Positions 19,503-29,064 of a stretch of DNA of 64,000 nt are shown here, piece by piece. A program made the translations under genes and the position numbers. This DNA comes from BJGO01 sp964640655 (GTDB lineage: Bacteria; Bacteroidota; Bacteroidia; Chitinophagales; UBA10324): NCBI GenBank assembly GCA_964640655.1, contig CAZXFT010000005.1:106616-170615 (forward strand). Reading direction: 5' to 3'. Numbering within the stretch: the stretch's first letter is position 1; each line of letters starts with the position of its first letter. The notes beneath the pieces were generated by a model. That model made no database searches, had not been told where the DNA came from, and saw only the letters and a list, made by a program, of their open reading frames with translations.

Positions 19503-20099
19503 ATGAGTACCAACATTTTCAGAGTAGATGATTTATTGCCGCGCAACGAAAGAGAGAAAAAATTAAAACAACGTTCCCGGGTAATTTGGTTAACTGGTTT
19601 ATCAGGTTCCGGCAAGACAACATTAGCAAAAGCACTGGAGAAATCTTTAACTGAACAAGGTCATATGGTTTATGTGCTTGACGGAGACAACATTCGCCAC
19701 GGATTAAACAAAGGCTTAGGATTTTCGGAAGCTGACCGAATGGAAAATATTCGCCGCATAGCTGAAGTGTCTAAATTGCTAGTAGATGCCGGCATTATCA
19801 CTATTAATTGTTTTGTAAGTCCTACAGATGCTATGCGCACCCTTGCGAAAAGTATCATTGGTGATAACGATTTCATTGAAGTTTATGTAGACTGTCCCAT
19901 TGAAGTTTGTGAGGAGCGCGATGTAAAAGGACTTTACGCCAAAGCTCGACGAGGTGAAATTCCTGATTTTACAGGCATCACCTCACCATATGAACCACCA
20001 TCAAATCCAGATATTAAGCTGGATACTTCTAACAATGGCATTGAAATTTGTCTGAATCAATTTATATCAATGCTAAAACCTCGAATCACACTATCTTAA
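19503..20099 (+). CDS. cysC: Adenylylsulfate (APS) kinase
   Basis: The 198-residue enzyme phosphorylates APS to PAPS. The Walker A loop GLSGSGKT is at residues 32-39, DGDNIRHGLNKGLGFS is the APS-binding DGDN-R motif, and FVSPTDAMR and GLYAKARRGEI are further family signatures. It is a free-standing CysC, not fused to CysN, directly upstream of cysD and cysN. Whether PAPS serves sulfur assimilation or sulfonation of glycans or lipids cannot be told, because no PAPS reductase or sulfotransferase is seen here. Confidence 0.93.
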   Translation: MSTNIFRVDDLLPRNEREKKLKQRSRVIWLTGLSGSGKTTLAKALEKSLTEQGHMVYVLDGDNIRHGLNKGLGFSEADRMENIRRIAEVSKLLVDAGIITINCFVSPTDAMRTLAKSIIGDNDFIEVYVDCPIEVCEERDVKGLYAKARRGEIPDFTGITSPYEPPSNPDIKLDTSNNGIEICLNQFISMLKPRITLS

Positions 20100-20118
20100 A
20101 CTTTTAAGGTTCAAGCAT

Positions 20119-20126
20119 TACATTTG
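20119..20126 (+). promoter_or_regulatory. Possible -7 box upstream of cysD
   Basis: TACATTTG matches the TAnnTTTG consensus 19 bases before the TTG start of cysD. No good TTTG element was found at the expected distance upstream, so an internal promoter between cysC and cysD is only possible. Confidence 0.4.
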
Positions 20127-20145
20127 CAATCCTTAAAAATTAAAA

Positions 20146-21048
20146 TTGTCATACCAACTCAAACATCTGGATCAACTCGAAGCCGAAGCCATCTATGTGA
20201 TGCGTGAGGTTGCGGCTCAGTTTGAGCGTCCTGGTATTTTATTCAGCGGGGGCAAGGATTCTATATGTCTGGTGCATTTAGCACGAAAAGCTTTTTATCC
20301 TGGCAAGATTCCATTCCCATTGGTACACATTGATACAGGGCACAATTTTCCCGAGACCATCAGCTACCGCGACGAATTAGCAAAGAACATAGGAGCTGAA
20401 TTAATTGTTGGTTCTGTTCAGGATTCTATAGATCAGGGTAGGGCTAAGGAAGAGACAGGCTTCAATGCAAGTCGCAATAAACTTCAAACCATTACCCTTC
20501 TTGAAACCATTGAAAAGTACAAGTTTGATGCATTGATGGGCGGAGCGAGACGCGATGAGGAAAAGGCACGAGCCAAAGAACGCTTCTTCTCGCACCGCGA
20601 CGAGTTCGGTCAATGGGACCCCAAAAATCAAAGGCCTGAATTGTGGATGTTGTTGAATGGAAAGAAAAATATTGGTGAGCATTTTCGGGTTTTCCCGATC
20701 AGCAACTGGACAGAGATGGATGTGTGGCAATATATCTTGCGAGAAAATATTCCATTACCTACCCTTTATTATTCTCATAAGCGCAAAGTTTTTAATCGCG
20801 ACGGTGTGTTGTATGCCTACTCAGATTTTATGCCATTGAAACCTACTGAACAAGTGGAAGAAATGGTAGTGCGCTTTAGAACCATAGGAGACATGACATG
20901 CACCGGTGCTGTTATTTCCAAAGCATCTAAACTCGAAGAAATAGTAGTTGAAGTTGCCGCATTGCGAACTACAGAGCGTGGAACTCGTGCCGACGATAAA
21001 CGCAGCGAAACAGCTATGGAAGACCGTAAAAAAGAAGGATACTTTTAA
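20146..21048 (+). CDS. cysD: Sulfate adenylyltransferase subunit 2
   Basis: The 300-residue PP-loop ATP pyrophosphatase forms APS from sulfate and ATP together with CysN. The PP-loop SGGKDS is at residues 34-39, and HIDTGHNFPET, GGARRDEEKARAKER and the C-terminal RKKEGYF are all family-specific. The start is TTG; it gives the conserved MSYQLKHLDQLEAEAI opening, and no ATG lies nearby. It is 10 bases upstream of cysN. Confidence 0.95.
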   Translation: MSYQLKHLDQLEAEAIYVMREVAAQFERPGILFSGGKDSICLVHLARKAFYPGKIPFPLVHIDTGHNFPETISYRDELAKNIGAELIVGSVQDSIDQGRAKEETGFNASRNKLQTITLLETIEKYKFDALMGGARRDEEKARAKERFFSHRDEFGQWDPKNQRPELWMLLNGKKNIGEHFRVFPISNWTEMDVWQYILRENIPLPTLYYSHKRKVFNRDGVLYAYSDFMPLKPTEQVEEMVVRFRTIGDMTCTGAVISKASKLEEIVVEVAALRTTERGTRADDKRSETAMEDRKKEGYF

Positions 21049-21058
21049 CTATACCGCT

Positions 21059-22315
21059 ATGAGTTATTTAGATATGGACTTACTTCGATTCACCACTGCC
21101 GGCTCGGTGGATGATGGCAAGAGTACACTCATTGGTCGTTTGCTATATGATTCCAAATCTATTTTTGAAGATCAGTGGGATGCTATAGAAGATGCCAGTA
21201 AACGACGTGGCGAAGGGTATGTGAATCTTGCATTGTTAACAGACGGATTAAAAGCTGAGCGAGAGCAAGGCATAACCATAGATGTTGCTTACCGCTACTT
21301 TGCCACTCCCAAGCGCAAGTTCATCATAGCCGACACACCCGGCCATATTCAGTACACCCGTAATATGGTAACCGGAGCCAGCACAGCCAACTTAGCTTTA
21401 ATACTTGTTGATGCCCGCAAAGGTGTTGTTGAACAAACACGTCGTCATTCTTTCATTGCATCTCTGCTTGGTATACCGCATTTGGTTATTTGTATTAATA
21501 AAATGGACTTGGTGGATTATGCAGAAACTGTTTTTGAGAACATCAAGCAGCAGTTCACCGAGTTTGCGGCTAAATTGAATGTTAAAGACATTCACTTTAT
21601 ACCCATTAGTGCTTTGCACGGAGATAATGTTGTAAGTCGTTCTGAAAACATGGCTTGGTATAGAGGCAGTACTTTAATGTATCTTCTCGAAACAGTTCAT
21701 ATAGCCGGTGATGAGAATTTAATTGATGCGCGTTTTTCTGTGCAACATGTCATCAGACCTATGCAACACGAACACCACGACTATCGCGGATATGCCGGTA
21801 CCATTGCCGGTGGTGTGCTTCGAGTTGGTGATGATGTTACTGTTTTACCCGGAGGGTTTAGTTCCAAAATTTCTAATATCGAGTTTGCAGGTAAACAATT
21901 GCAGGAAGCTTTCCCACCAATGAGTGTTACACTTCGCTTGCAAGACGAAATAGATATCAGTCGCGGAGACATGGTAGTGCGCAGTGCCAATCAACCTCGT
22001 GTTGTACAGGATATGGACATTATGTGCTGTTGGTTTAACCCTAAAAGCTTGCAACCCAATTCTAAATATACCGTGCGCCATACCACGCGCGAAACAAAGT
22101 GTCTGGTGAAAGAAATTTATTACAAGGTAGATATCAATTCCATGCATCGCAACACAGAAAATCTGTCTGTGGAGATGAACGATATAGCGAAATTGAAACT
22201 TCGTACTGTTCAGCCTCTTGTTGTGGATGCCTATACCCGCAATCGCCATACCGGCGCTATCATACTTATCGATGAAGCTACCAACGAAACTGTTGGTGCA
22301 GGAATGATTTTGTAA
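21059..22315 (+). CDS. cysN: Sulfate adenylyltransferase subunit 1 (GTPase)
   Basis: The 418-residue EF-Tu-like GTPase activates the CysD half of ATP sulfurylase. The G1 loop GSVDDGKST is at residues 15-23, then come DTPGH and the NKMD guanine-binding motif, followed by beta-barrel domains with VIRP. The frame is open upstream into cysD, but the ATG at 21059 gives the conserved MSYLDMDLLRFTTAGSVDDGK start. It ends after the barrel domains with no fused kinase, in keeping with the separate cysC. Confidence 0.95.
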   Translation: MSYLDMDLLRFTTAGSVDDGKSTLIGRLLYDSKSIFEDQWDAIEDASKRRGEGYVNLALLTDGLKAEREQGITIDVAYRYFATPKRKFIIADTPGHIQYTRNMVTGASTANLALILVDARKGVVEQTRRHSFIASLLGIPHLVICINKMDLVDYAETVFENIKQQFTEFAAKLNVKDIHFIPISALHGDNVVSRSENMAWYRGSTLMYLLETVHIAGDENLIDARFSVQHVIRPMQHEHHDYRGYAGTIAGGVLRVGDDVTVLPGGFSSKISNIEFAGKQLQEAFPPMSVTLRLQDEIDISRGDMVVRSANQPRVVQDMDIMCCWFNPKSLQPNSKYTVRHTTRETKCLVKEIYYKVDINSMHRNTENLSVEMNDIAKLKLRTVQPLVVDAYTRNRHTGAIILIDEATNETVGAGMIL

Positions 22316-22351
22316 GTCAGGAGTTGTGCGAATCTCATTCGTTTCAAACAT

Positions 22352-22359
22352 TAACTTTG
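22352..22359 (+). promoter_or_regulatory. Possible -7 promoter box of lpdA
   Basis: TAACTTTG fits the TAnnTTTG consensus 22 bases before the lpdA ATG. A TTG at 22324-22326 is 25 bases upstream, somewhat further than ideal, so this is a moderate match. Confidence 0.4.
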
Positions 22360-22381
22360 TCGCGCTTCAAAAAAAATTCAC

Positions 22382-23785
22382 ATGAGTCAATATGATGTTA
22401 TTGTAATAGGCAGCGGACCGGGTGGTTATGTTTCTGCTATTCGCTGTGCCCAGCTTGGATTCAAAACAGCAATTATAGAACGATATAAATCCTTAGGCGG
22501 TACTTGCCTTAATGTGGGTTGTATCCCTTCAAAAGCATTGCTCGATTCTTCTGAACATTATTACAATGCACAGCATCATTTTAAAATGCACGGCATTGAT
22601 ACAGAAAACACAAAAGTCAACTTTCCGCAAATGATACATCGCAAGTCTGAGGTGGTGCGCCAGACTGCCGAAGGTGTGAAGTATCTGATGAAAAAGAATC
22701 AGATAGATACCTATTATGGACACGGTACTTTGTTATCGAACACAAAAGTTGCCGTTAAGAAAGATGATGCCACTGTTGTAGAATTAGAGTCAAAGTACTT
22801 CATCATTGCTACAGGCTCCAAACCATCATCACTACCCAATGTGGTGATTGATAAAAAACGTATTATCACCAGTACGGAAGCTTTAAGTTTGAGCGAACTG
22901 CCGAAGTCCATGATAGTCATTGGCGGTGGAGTAATAGGTTGCGAGTTAGCAAGTGTATATGCACGACTAGGCACCAAGGTTCAGATTATAGAATATATGG
23001 AAGGCCTCATTCCAGGTATGGATAAGGACCTGGCTTTAGAACTGCAAAAAGTAATGAAGAAGCTGAACGTGGAAATGTTCTTTAATCATAAAGTTACAGG
23101 AGCTATTGCCGACACTGATGCAGTGATGATAACCGCAAATGACAAGGATGGTAAAGAACAAACCTATAACGCCGACTATTGTTTGGTGTCAGTTGGTCGC
23201 CGAGCTTTTACTGATAATCTTGGATTAGATGTTGCCGGTGTAAAAACAGATGAGCGAGGTAAAGTGATAGTTGATGATCATCTTAAAACCTCCGCTTCAA
23301 ATATTTATGCAATTGGCGATGTGATACGAGGTGCTATGCTCGCACATAAAGCTGAAGAAGAAGGTGTTTTTGTTGCCGAAGTGATTGCAGGGCAAAAACC
23401 ACATATCAACTATAATCTTATTCCGGGTGTAGTTTACACCTGGCCCGAAGTAGCTGCTGTAGGATACACTGAACATCAACTCAACGAAAAAAATATTCCT
23501 TACAAGAAAGGTTCTTATCCATTTAAGGCATTAGGTCGCGCACGCGCTGCTATGGAAAGCGACGGCTTTGTGAAAGTACTCGCACATAAAGAAACCGATG
23601 AAATTCTTGGTGTGCATATGATTGGACCGCGCGTTGCCGATGTCATTGCCGAAGCTGTGGTGGCTATGGAATTCCGCGCCAGCGCCGAGGATTTATTCCG
23701 CATTAGTCACGCGCACCCTACTTTTGCCGAGGCGGTGAAAGAGGCTGCCATTTTGGCTTCCGAGGGAAGAGGAATTAATATATAA
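22382..23785 (+). CDS. lpdA: Dihydrolipoyl dehydrogenase (E3)
   Basis: The 467-residue flavoprotein re-oxidises the dihydrolipoyl arms of 2-oxoacid dehydrogenases and the glycine cleavage system. FAD binding by GSGPGG (10-15), the redox disulfide Cys42/Cys47 in GGTCLNVGCIPSKAL, the NAD fold GGGVIGCELASVY and the active-site His in ISHAHPTFAEAV are all present. It is not next to sucAB, so the E3 may be shared by several complexes. Only 2 bases separate it from the TerC gene. Confidence 0.96.
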   Translation: MSQYDVIVIGSGPGGYVSAIRCAQLGFKTAIIERYKSLGGTCLNVGCIPSKALLDSSEHYYNAQHHFKMHGIDTENTKVNFPQMIHRKSEVVRQTAEGVKYLMKKNQIDTYYGHGTLLSNTKVAVKKDDATVVELESKYFIIATGSKPSSLPNVVIDKKRIITSTEALSLSELPKSMIVIGGGVIGCELASVYARLGTKVQIIEYMEGLIPGMDKDLALELQKVMKKLNVEMFFNHKVTGAIADTDAVMITANDKDGKEQTYNADYCLVSVGRRAFTDNLGLDVAGVKTDERGKVIVDDHLKTSASNIYAIGDVIRGAMLAHKAEEEGVFVAEVIAGQKPHINYNLIPGVVYTWPEVAAVGYTEHQLNEKNIPYKKGSYPFKALGRARAAMESDGFVKVLAHKETDEILGVHMIGPRVADVIAEAVVAMEFRASAEDLFRISHAHPTFAEAVKEAAILASEGRGINI

Positions 23786-23787
23786 TT

Positions 23788-24525
23788 ATGGAACTTTCTT
23801 CAGAAGTATTTATATCACTATTTACACTAACCATTCTTGAAATTATTTTGGGGATAGACAATGTCATCTTCATTTCGATACTATCCGATAAGGTAGAAGC
23901 ACCACGTCAATCAACTACCAGAAAATTGGGTTTGCTCATCGGAATGGGTATTCGCATATTACTACTTCTGGTAATCAGTTGGATACTCAAATTGGATCAA
24001 ACATTATTTAGTGTGATGCAAGAAGACATATCTGCAAAGGACCTGGTTTTAATATTAGGCGGGCTGTTTTTACTGGCACAAAGCACCAAAGAGATTCACG
24101 ACAAATTAGAAGGTGTAGAAGGGCATCTAAATCCAAAAAGTAATGATAGTTATTCGTGGATTATTATACAGATGGCATTACTCAATATTGTTTTCTCGCT
24201 TGACTCTGTCATTACAGCAATCGGTATGGCACGTATACTATGGGTCATGGTTATGGCGGTTATTTTTTCCATAGCTGTGATGTTTTTTGCTGCCGACCTG
24301 ATTTCATCATTTGTCTCTAAACACCCTACCATAAAAATTTTGGCATTAAGTTTTTTATTCCTCATTGGTGTTTCATTGATTGCAGAAGGGTTTCATCAGC
24401 ACCTACCCAAAGGGTATATCTACTTTGCAATGGCTTTCTCTTTTACCATTGAACTTCTGAATATGCGTTTGCGTAAAAAATCTGATAAGCCGGTTCAATT
24501 GCGTGATCGTATTTCCGACAAATAA
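23788..24525 (+). CDS. TerC family integral membrane protein
   Basis: The 245-residue protein has about seven hydrophobic helices with the family features EIILGIDNVIFISIL in helix 1-2 and NIVFSLDSVITAIGM in the second half, where membrane-embedded Asp residues are conserved. TerC homologues are linked to tellurite resistance in some bacteria and to metal-ion (often Mn2+) export during exoprotein metalation in others. No ter cluster is nearby. It follows lpdA by 2 bases, so co-transcription is likely. Confidence 0.9.
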   Translation: MELSSEVFISLFTLTILEIILGIDNVIFISILSDKVEAPRQSTTRKLGLLIGMGIRILLLLVISWILKLDQTLFSVMQEDISAKDLVLILGGLFLLAQSTKEIHDKLEGVEGHLNPKSNDSYSWIIIQMALLNIVFSLDSVITAIGMARILWVMVMAVIFSIAVMFFAADLISSFVSKHPTIKILALSFLFLIGVSLIAEGFHQHLPKGYIYFAMAFSFTIELLNMRLRKKSDKPVQLRDRISDK

Positions 24526-24575
24526 TCATCTTGTCATCTTACTTTTGGTTTGATTTTCGTTATTCGAAAAACATT

Positions 24576-26543
24576 ATGTTACAGCGCTTCTTCTCATATA
24601 TAACTATTTTTCTTATTACATCATCAAATATGTTGTATGGGCAAAACAGTGAGAATGGATATTGGTTGCCCAATAAGGGTACTCTGCGTGTGCTTCTCGT
24701 CTATGCTGAGGTAATCGGTGACCCCAACTACACCAACGTAAATGAAAGTAGTTGGCCTGCCGGAGACTTGCCACAGAATCCTGATTTATACTTTAACAAT
24801 GGCACGAATGAAGAAGGAATGCTTACCAGATACTTTCGAGAAGCCAGTTTTGGCACTTACAATCTTGAAGGTGATTACTTTCCATATCTAATTCAGATTG
24901 ATGCACAGGACGCAGGTTACGGTAGTATGAAATCTGTTCTGAAGAAACTCGATGAGATAAAAGTGAAAAAGCTGCGCACAGCAAATGGATACTTACTCAA
25001 TAAAGATTTTGATTCCTGGACTACCACAAGTTTTGGCACTCAAAAAGTTAATGTACCTGACAGTTTGTTAGATGTAATTATGGTAGTATGGAGAGTGAAC
25101 TCAAAATTATCCCCTTCAACTAACTCAGGCTATTGCGCTACCGGAAATATGAAGCAAAATTTTCGTGAGTTTAACGGGGTGAATTGCTACAGTGAGTTTG
25201 TCAGTCATGCCAACGATGCCTATACCATCATGCGTCATGAATTTTCGCATACACTATATGGTGGCAATAATTTTCATACGGCAGGTTGCGGTGCAGGAAA
25301 GCGAACATTTATGCCAAGCATTACCGGTTACAGCAATATGAGCAGTTGGGACAATATTGGGCAAGCTTTTAACGGCTGGGATCGCTGGCGTATGGGATGG
25401 AAAAACGAAAACAAAGAATTTGATATCAGCTCATGGACTAAGGATGGTATCTATTATAAGGAGTTCGACTTCGAAAATTTCAGCATCAAATCTCAAGGTG
25501 GCGACAGTATTTTTTATATCCGCGATTTCCGAACTACCGGAGATGCCATTCGTATTCAACTGCCCGGCCCGGACTCACCACAACTAAAACAATACTTATG
25601 GTTAGAGTACAGAACGGATAGCTCCTTATTCGATATAGCTTTTCAAAAAAGGAGCGGATTGTATGCTTACATTCAGGTTGGTAAAGACAATAAGGCAGAT
25701 ATGTTTATGAACAGCAACAACTCTCCGGGTAATTATTTGTACTTCCATACTGCAGTGGGTCGCTTCGACTTCACATATAGCAAAGACAAAAACAATAAAT
25801 ACACACTGGTACACGACGATAAGTTTCCAAACCCACTTACTGGGAATCATTATCTGATGAGACCCATAGACGATTTAAATCTGGACGGAAACCTTACCGA
25901 CAGCGAATTGATATTACCTGAATTTATTGAACGCAAGTATGAAAAGATAAATGCATACCCAGCCTTTGGAAGTGAAAACGATGCTTTCAGATATAGCAAT
26001 AAAAACATCATCAGTATTCAAAGTAACCCATCGGCATTTAATGTTACAACTTACAATTTTCCGAATCACAGTAAAACACCATTTGATACCGATACCATAT
26101 ATATCAGCGGTTTAAGCATTCAGGTAGTTGACTCTACTTACAATGTCATCAAGGGAAAAACCAGTCCTACTCTTTCCATCAAAATAAAGTGGAACGATTA
26201 CGACATCAGTAAAGCTGTTCGTTGGTGTGGTAATATTGTGCTGAGATCATTCAGTGAAAACACAGTACTCAACATTAAGAACGGAGGAGAGCTTTTGTTA
26301 GACCGGGGATTGTCCCCTACTCAGCACAACATCAATAAAACTGACCCTTATGATGGCAAATTATTTTTCACACAACCTACAGTGATGGTTTGCGAAGCAG
26401 GAACTACACTGCGAATAGAAAGCGGAGCTAAACTTACTTTAATAAATAAATCGAAGCTGATCATTAAAAAAGGAGCTGAGCTGATTATGGAGCGCGGCGC
26501 GTTGCTGAATGTGGAAGATGGCAGTGAGGTGATTTATGAATAA
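24576..26543 (+). CDS. Secreted M6-like zinc metallopeptidase with repetitive C-terminal tail
   Basis: The frame opens at 24531 but the ATG at 24576 gives the signal peptide MLQRFFSYITIFLITSSNMLYG, so the protein is 655 residues. RHEFSHTLYGG (about residues 220-230) is an HExxH zinc site followed by NNFH, as in secreted M6/InhA-like peptidases, and FREASFGTYNLEGDYFPY before it resembles the M6 prodomain-proximal stretch. The last 60 residues are a run of short hydrophobic/charged repeats (LRIESGAKLTL, LIIKKGAELIM, LLNVEDGSEVI) suggesting a small beta-solenoid in place of a type IX tail. Substrate unknown; the next gene does carry such a tail. Confidence 0.75.
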   Translation: MLQRFFSYITIFLITSSNMLYGQNSENGYWLPNKGTLRVLLVYAEVIGDPNYTNVNESSWPAGDLPQNPDLYFNNGTNEEGMLTRYFREASFGTYNLEGDYFPYLIQIDAQDAGYGSMKSVLKKLDEIKVKKLRTANGYLLNKDFDSWTTTSFGTQKVNVPDSLLDVIMVVWRVNSKLSPSTNSGYCATGNMKQNFREFNGVNCYSEFVSHANDAYTIMRHEFSHTLYGGNNFHTAGCGAGKRTFMPSITGYSNMSSWDNIGQAFNGWDRWRMGWKNENKEFDISSWTKDGIYYKEFDFENFSIKSQGGDSIFYIRDFRTTGDAIRIQLPGPDSPQLKQYLWLEYRTDSSLFDIAFQKRSGLYAYIQVGKDNKADMFMNSNNSPGNYLYFHTAVGRFDFTYSKDKNNKYTLVHDDKFPNPLTGNHYLMRPIDDLNLDGNLTDSELILPEFIERKYEKINAYPAFGSENDAFRYSNKNIISIQSNPSAFNVTTYNFPNHSKTPFDTDTIYISGLSIQVVDSTYNVIKGKTSPTLSIKIKWNDYDISKAVRWCGNIVLRSFSENTVLNIKNGGELLLDRGLSPTQHNINKTDPYDGKLFFTQPTVMVCEAGTTLRIESGAKLTLINKSKLIIKKGAELIMERGALLNVEDGSEVIYE

Positions 26544-26681
26544 TGTCACTTTACTGAAGCAGGAACAAAATTAAGAGTAAGGTTTATTTTGACTATGCAG
26601 GATTGCAGTAAAATTTTCTTTACTTTACTAGTCAAAATAACTTGCGCTATGAATCAATGTAATAATAACATACATACAATT

Positions 26682-28961
26682 ATGCAAATTCTTAGCCGAA
26701 CATACTCCAAATGTTATTTTATCCTAGCATTACTGCCCGGGTTATCAATCCTTTTTACACTGCCCGAACACTCTAAGGCAGCATGTGCTCAAAACGTAAC
26801 ACTAAGCAGTAATCCATCACCCATAGCCAATCAATATCCTGCGGATACTTATATTACATTTACGATTACAATAGGTGGATATACCCAAATTGCATCTAAT
26901 TGGCTTCACTCTATAGTATTGAACCTTGATAATAATTGGGATGCTACAACTATTACACCTGTCAGTATACCTAATTCAGTCAGTGGTAATGGCAATTGGG
27001 GTTATTATCCAACTGTTTTATCGACCGGAAGTGGTATTACTTATGGACCTGGTTTTTATTTTGATTATAATACAACTATCAATCTTAATGACGGAAATCC
27101 GGGTAATAACTTTGGTGACCAAAATATTAATAATCAGGGTGTATGGGTATTTGTATTTAAGATTAAAACGGCAACAAGTGCTTCATCCATTCCACTAAAC
27201 ATTACTTTCTGTGTAAATGGCGATGGTACAACTGGTTCTTGGAATTCAGGCGGACTAACATGCTCTTGCGACGCATTCAATTTTTCTTCTTTAATCAGCA
27301 ACAATCCTTGTCAGGCTTCCTTTAGCATTTCTGGATGGCAATATGCAGGATGGCCTATCAATTTTTCGGGTAATGGCAGTCCTTCTTCGGCTACATCTCA
27401 GTGGTGGATGAGTGATGGATTAACTTCATCTAACCAATCCCTTAGTCATACTTTCTTTTCTCCGGATACTTATACTATTTGTTATGCAGTAGTTGAAAAT
27501 GGATTCTGTGCCGACACACTGTGTATGCCGCTTACCATAGTAGAACCGGTACTCAGTTATTTAAATTACTATCCGTTTCATGTAATCGGGAATATATTTT
27601 ACGATACGAACCAAGATGGTATTCATCAACCCTATGAAAATTGGATAAACAACTTAGCTATAAGCACATCTTGCGCCGGTGCTACGTATTATACAAATAA
27701 TGACGGATCGTTTAACCTTGGTATTCTTGCGGGCAACTGTTCGATTAGCCCACAAATAAACACTGCCTACAGCATAACAAGCGGGCAAGATTTGCAAAAT
27801 ATTATTATTGATACTTCTGTAATTAACTTAGGAAACATAGGCATCTATGCTCCAGATGAATATTGGAATCCTGAAATAACACTTACTCAAAGCTTAATAC
27901 AGTGTAATATAGATGCTATCTACATTTTGCAAGTTAAAAACCAAAGCAATCAAAATGCAAATACAGTCGTTACACTGAGCGGCAGTGATGATTTCTTATC
28001 GCACGTATCCTTGTACGAACCGGTTGATACTGTGGGATTATCCAGCATTTTAATCTCAACTGCAATTAATCCAAGTTTGCTGATAACACCAACTAACAGC
28101 GGAGCTGGATTTATAACTTATGACTTGGCGACAATGACTCCCTTTCAAACAAACAACTATCTAATACTCTATGACTATCCGGTTGTTGCTTTTGATACCG
28201 TAGCTTTTGAAGCCTCATGCATATTTAATAATATAACAAATTCTACATCAATCGTTGATAGTTTATTCCATATAGTTGCTTGCTCTTATGACCCAAATAG
28301 CAAAGAATCATTGCCTAATAAAGGTGGTCTCTATACAGCGGTGCAGCAAGGCGAAGAAATTGTTTATACTATCAATTTTCAGAATACGGGCAACGCACCT
28401 GCTCATGTGGTGGTGATTAAAGACACATTATCTGAATATATAGATGCATCAAGTTTCGTATTTTTATATGGATTGCACCCTGTTGAGGTATTAAGGAATG
28501 GATTCCTTCTGGAATTTATACATCTGAATATAATGCTACCAGATAGCAGCAGTAACGAAGAAGAGAGTAAAGGATTTGTAAAATTTAAAGTACGTCTAAA
28601 GAATAATTTACCGGAAAGCACTTCAATCTTGAACAATGCTGCTATATACTTTGATCTTAACGAACCTATTATTACCAACACTACGCAACATCACATACCA
28701 CTAATTATAAATGATAATAAATCTATTAGTAACAACAACGACATAAATGTGTATCCAAACCCTACGTCGCTGGTGTTGTACATAAGCAGCGGTGCGGCAT
28801 TGGGGGATGTAGTTCTGTATGATTTACCTGGTAGAGTGTTGCTGGAGATGAACAAGGTGAATAAGCATCAGGTTAGCATAGATATGGGAGCACTGGCTGA
28901 TGGCGTATACTTCTTAAAGGCAGGAAGGCATAAGATGGTGAAGGTGATTAAGGGGAAATGA
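26682..28961 (+). CDS. Secreted protein with DUF7619-like domain and type IX sorting tail
   Basis: The start is uncertain: the frame is open from 26589, with candidate ATG codons at 26649 and 26682. The last gives the best signal peptide (MQILSRTYSKCYFILALLPG, ending KAACAQ), for 759 residues. A PKD-like segment lies around DTYTICYAVVENG, and a region near CSYDPNSKESLPNKG then EEIVYTINFQNTG matches the DUF7619 type of surface-protein domain. The last 85 residues (DINVYPNPTS to MVKVIKGK) form a type-A sorting tail with the typical 'VYPNPTS' motif. It is probably a cell-surface or released adhesin-like protein; no enzymatic motif was seen. Confidence 0.85.
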   Translation: MQILSRTYSKCYFILALLPGLSILFTLPEHSKAACAQNVTLSSNPSPIANQYPADTYITFTITIGGYTQIASNWLHSIVLNLDNNWDATTITPVSIPNSVSGNGNWGYYPTVLSTGSGITYGPGFYFDYNTTINLNDGNPGNNFGDQNINNQGVWVFVFKIKTATSASSIPLNITFCVNGDGTTGSWNSGGLTCSCDAFNFSSLISNNPCQASFSISGWQYAGWPINFSGNGSPSSATSQWWMSDGLTSSNQSLSHTFFSPDTYTICYAVVENGFCADTLCMPLTIVEPVLSYLNYYPFHVIGNIFYDTNQDGIHQPYENWINNLAISTSCAGATYYTNNDGSFNLGILAGNCSISPQINTAYSITSGQDLQNIIIDTSVINLGNIGIYAPDEYWNPEITLTQSLIQCNIDAIYILQVKNQSNQNANTVVTLSGSDDFLSHVSLYEPVDTVGLSSILISTAINPSLLITPTNSGAGFITYDLATMTPFQTNNYLILYDYPVVAFDTVAFEASCIFNNITNSTSIVDSLFHIVACSYDPNSKESLPNKGGLYTAVQQGEEIVYTINFQNTGNAPAHVVVIKDTLSEYIDASSFVFLYGLHPVEVLRNGFLLEFIHLNIMLPDSSSNEEESKGFVKFKVRLKNNLPESTSILNNAAIYFDLNEPIITNTTQHHIPLIINDNKSISNNNDINVYPNPTSLVLYISSGAALGDVVLYDLPGRVLLEMNKVNKHQVSIDMGALADGVYFLKAGRHKMVKVIKGK

Positions 28962-29064
28962 TGCAGTTGAACACACTAATCTATTGCTCTTAATAGCTTC
29001 TCCATACAAGAGAGATTTGGTATTACAAACGAAGAACTACGAATAACAGAAACAACGGGGCTTT

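Noticed and set aside
21845..22351. 168-residue frame antisense to cysN
   Set aside because: Its codons are the shadow of a well-conserved gene and it has no domain pattern.
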